NCBI GenBank assembly: GCA_904398675.1
Contig: CAJFPI010000154.1
Coordinates: 1-12,730 of the forward strand
Direction: 5' to 3'
Length of the DNA: 12,730 nt
From: an uncultured Oscillospiraceae bacterium
GTDB taxonomy: Bacteria > Bacillota > Clostridia > Oscillospirales > Oscillospiraceae
The position numbers were made by a program, and so were the translations under genes. Of this stretch, positions 12,204-12,730 are shown piece after piece; the first letter of the stretch is position 1, and every line of letters starts with the position of its first letter. A model generated the notes under the pieces. It ran no database searches and had not been told where the DNA came from. It worked only from the letters and a program-made list of their open reading frames with translations.

Positions 12204-12730
12204 CTGGATCAAAAGAGAGCGCCCATCTATGAGGCGCTGGAGGAGTTTGGACGGATGCGGGTGGTCCCCTTCGACGTGCCGGGCCACAAGCGGGGCCGGG
12301 GAAACCCGGAGCTGACGGCCCTCCTGGGGGAGAAGTGCGTGTCCATGGACGTCAACTCCATGAAACCCCTGGATAACCTGTGCCACCCGGTGACGGTGAT
12401 CCGCCAGGCGGAGGAGCTGGCGGCGGAGGCCTTCGGCGCCGCCCACGCCTTTTTGATGGTGGGGGGCACCACCTCGGCGGTGCAGAGCATGGTGCTCTCC
12501 GCCGCCAAGCGGGGGGACAAGATCATCCTGCCCCGCAATGTCCACCGCAGCGTCATGGGGGCCATGGTCCTCTGCGGCGCCATCCCGGTCTATGTCAACC
12601 CCGAGTGCGACGACCGGCTGGGCATCCCCCTGGGAATGACTGCGGCAGAGGTGGAGCGGGCGATTGTGCAGAACCCGGACGCCAAGGCGGTGCTGGTGAA
12701 CAACCCCACCTACTACGGCATCTGCTCGGA
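12204..12730 (+). CDS. Orn/Lys/Arg decarboxylase family PLP enzyme (3' truncated by window)
   Basis: The 175 residues seen belong to the fold-I PLP decarboxylases that make putrescine, agmatine or cadaverine from ornithine, arginine or lysine. Visible motifs are RAPIYEALEEF at the N-terminus, VVPFDVPGHKRGRG, MDVNSMKPLDNLCHPVTVI, AAHAFLMVGGTTSAVQSMVL (the Gly-Gly-Thr-Thr turn that should bind PLP phosphate), ILPRNVHRSV and VNNPTYYGIC. The PLP-lysine lies beyond the window. The conserved N-terminus starts at a CTG, with GAGGAGGGG at perfect spacing and no ATG, GTG or TTG between the speD stop and it. Translation therefore probably begins at CTG. Placement after speD suggests arginine or ornithine as substrate, giving a diamine that SpeD's product would aminopropylate. 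Substrate is not decided by these residues. Confidence 0.92.
   Translation, partial: MDQKRAPIYEALEEFGRMRVVPFDVPGHKRGRGNPELTALLGEKCVSMDVNSMKPLDNLCHPVTVIRQAEELAAEAFGAAHAFLMVGGTTSAVQSMVLSAAKRGDKIILPRNVHRSVMGAMVLCGAIPVYVNPECDDRLGIPLGMTAAEVERAIVQNPDAKAVLVNNPTYYGICS

Noticed and set aside
11157..12545. 462-residue open frame on the minus strand opposite speD and the decarboxylase
   Set aside because: It is the shadow of two clearly recognisable genes in GC-rich DNA. Its translation is rich in His, Gly and Val without family motifs, and it would cross the leader hairpins.

Overview
The window looks like chromosome from a GC-rich, spore-forming member of the Clostridia, most likely the Oscillospiraceae (relatives of Flavonifractor, Oscillibacter or Dysosmobacter). 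The grounds are the GC-rich coding DNA, strong AGGAGG-type ribosome binding sites, spore maturation genes spmA and spmB, an AbrB/SpoVT-type regulator, two Gram-positive lipoproteins and a SigV/RsiV-like sigma/anti-sigma pair. This placement is inference, since no marker gene such as rRNA is present. I see no tRNA, rRNA, CRISPR array, insertion sequence or phage gene. It reads as ordinary chromosome made of short, well-terminated transcription units.

Left part (1-2611). The 3' end of clpB runs into a strong hairpin terminator that it shares with a convergent Lrp/AsnC regulator. That regulator is divergent from a MATE-family exporter. Their 140-base intergenic region holds two back-to-back promoters, a palindrome carrying both -35 boxes, and an Lrp-like palindrome inside the regulator's own promoter. 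The exporter ends at a bidirectional terminator.

Middle part (2612-7752). On the minus strand lie thyA-folA (4-base ATGA overlap; the dTMP and tetrahydrofolate cycle) and, upstream of it, spmA-spmB. On the plus strand follow an AbrB-like regulator with a C-terminal four-cysteine knuckle and a small helical zinc-ribbon protein, each with its own promoter and terminator. A minus-strand gene then encodes a nitroreductase-like domain fused to a Nudix hydrolase.

Right-centre (7752-10905). An SGNH-hydrolase lipoprotein, a DUF4358-type lipoprotein, an ECF sigma factor and an RsiV-like anti-sigma factor form one plus-strand operon. It has an upstream sigma-A-type promoter and, closer in, a textbook ECF-type promoter. 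The layout suggests a self-activating cell-envelope stress module. In relatives SigV/RsiV senses lysozyme, and the first gene may act on acyl groups of the envelope.

Right end (10906-12730). A sigma-A-type promoter is followed by about 475 bases of non-coding, repeatedly self-complementary sequence. It includes a very good intrinsic terminator just before speD (S-adenosylmethionine decarboxylase, E. coli-like class). Downstream is an Orn/Lys/Arg-type PLP decarboxylase that runs off the window and appears to start at CTG. These two are polyamine genes. The structured leader with a terminator ahead of them is the best candidate here for an undescribed regulatory element.
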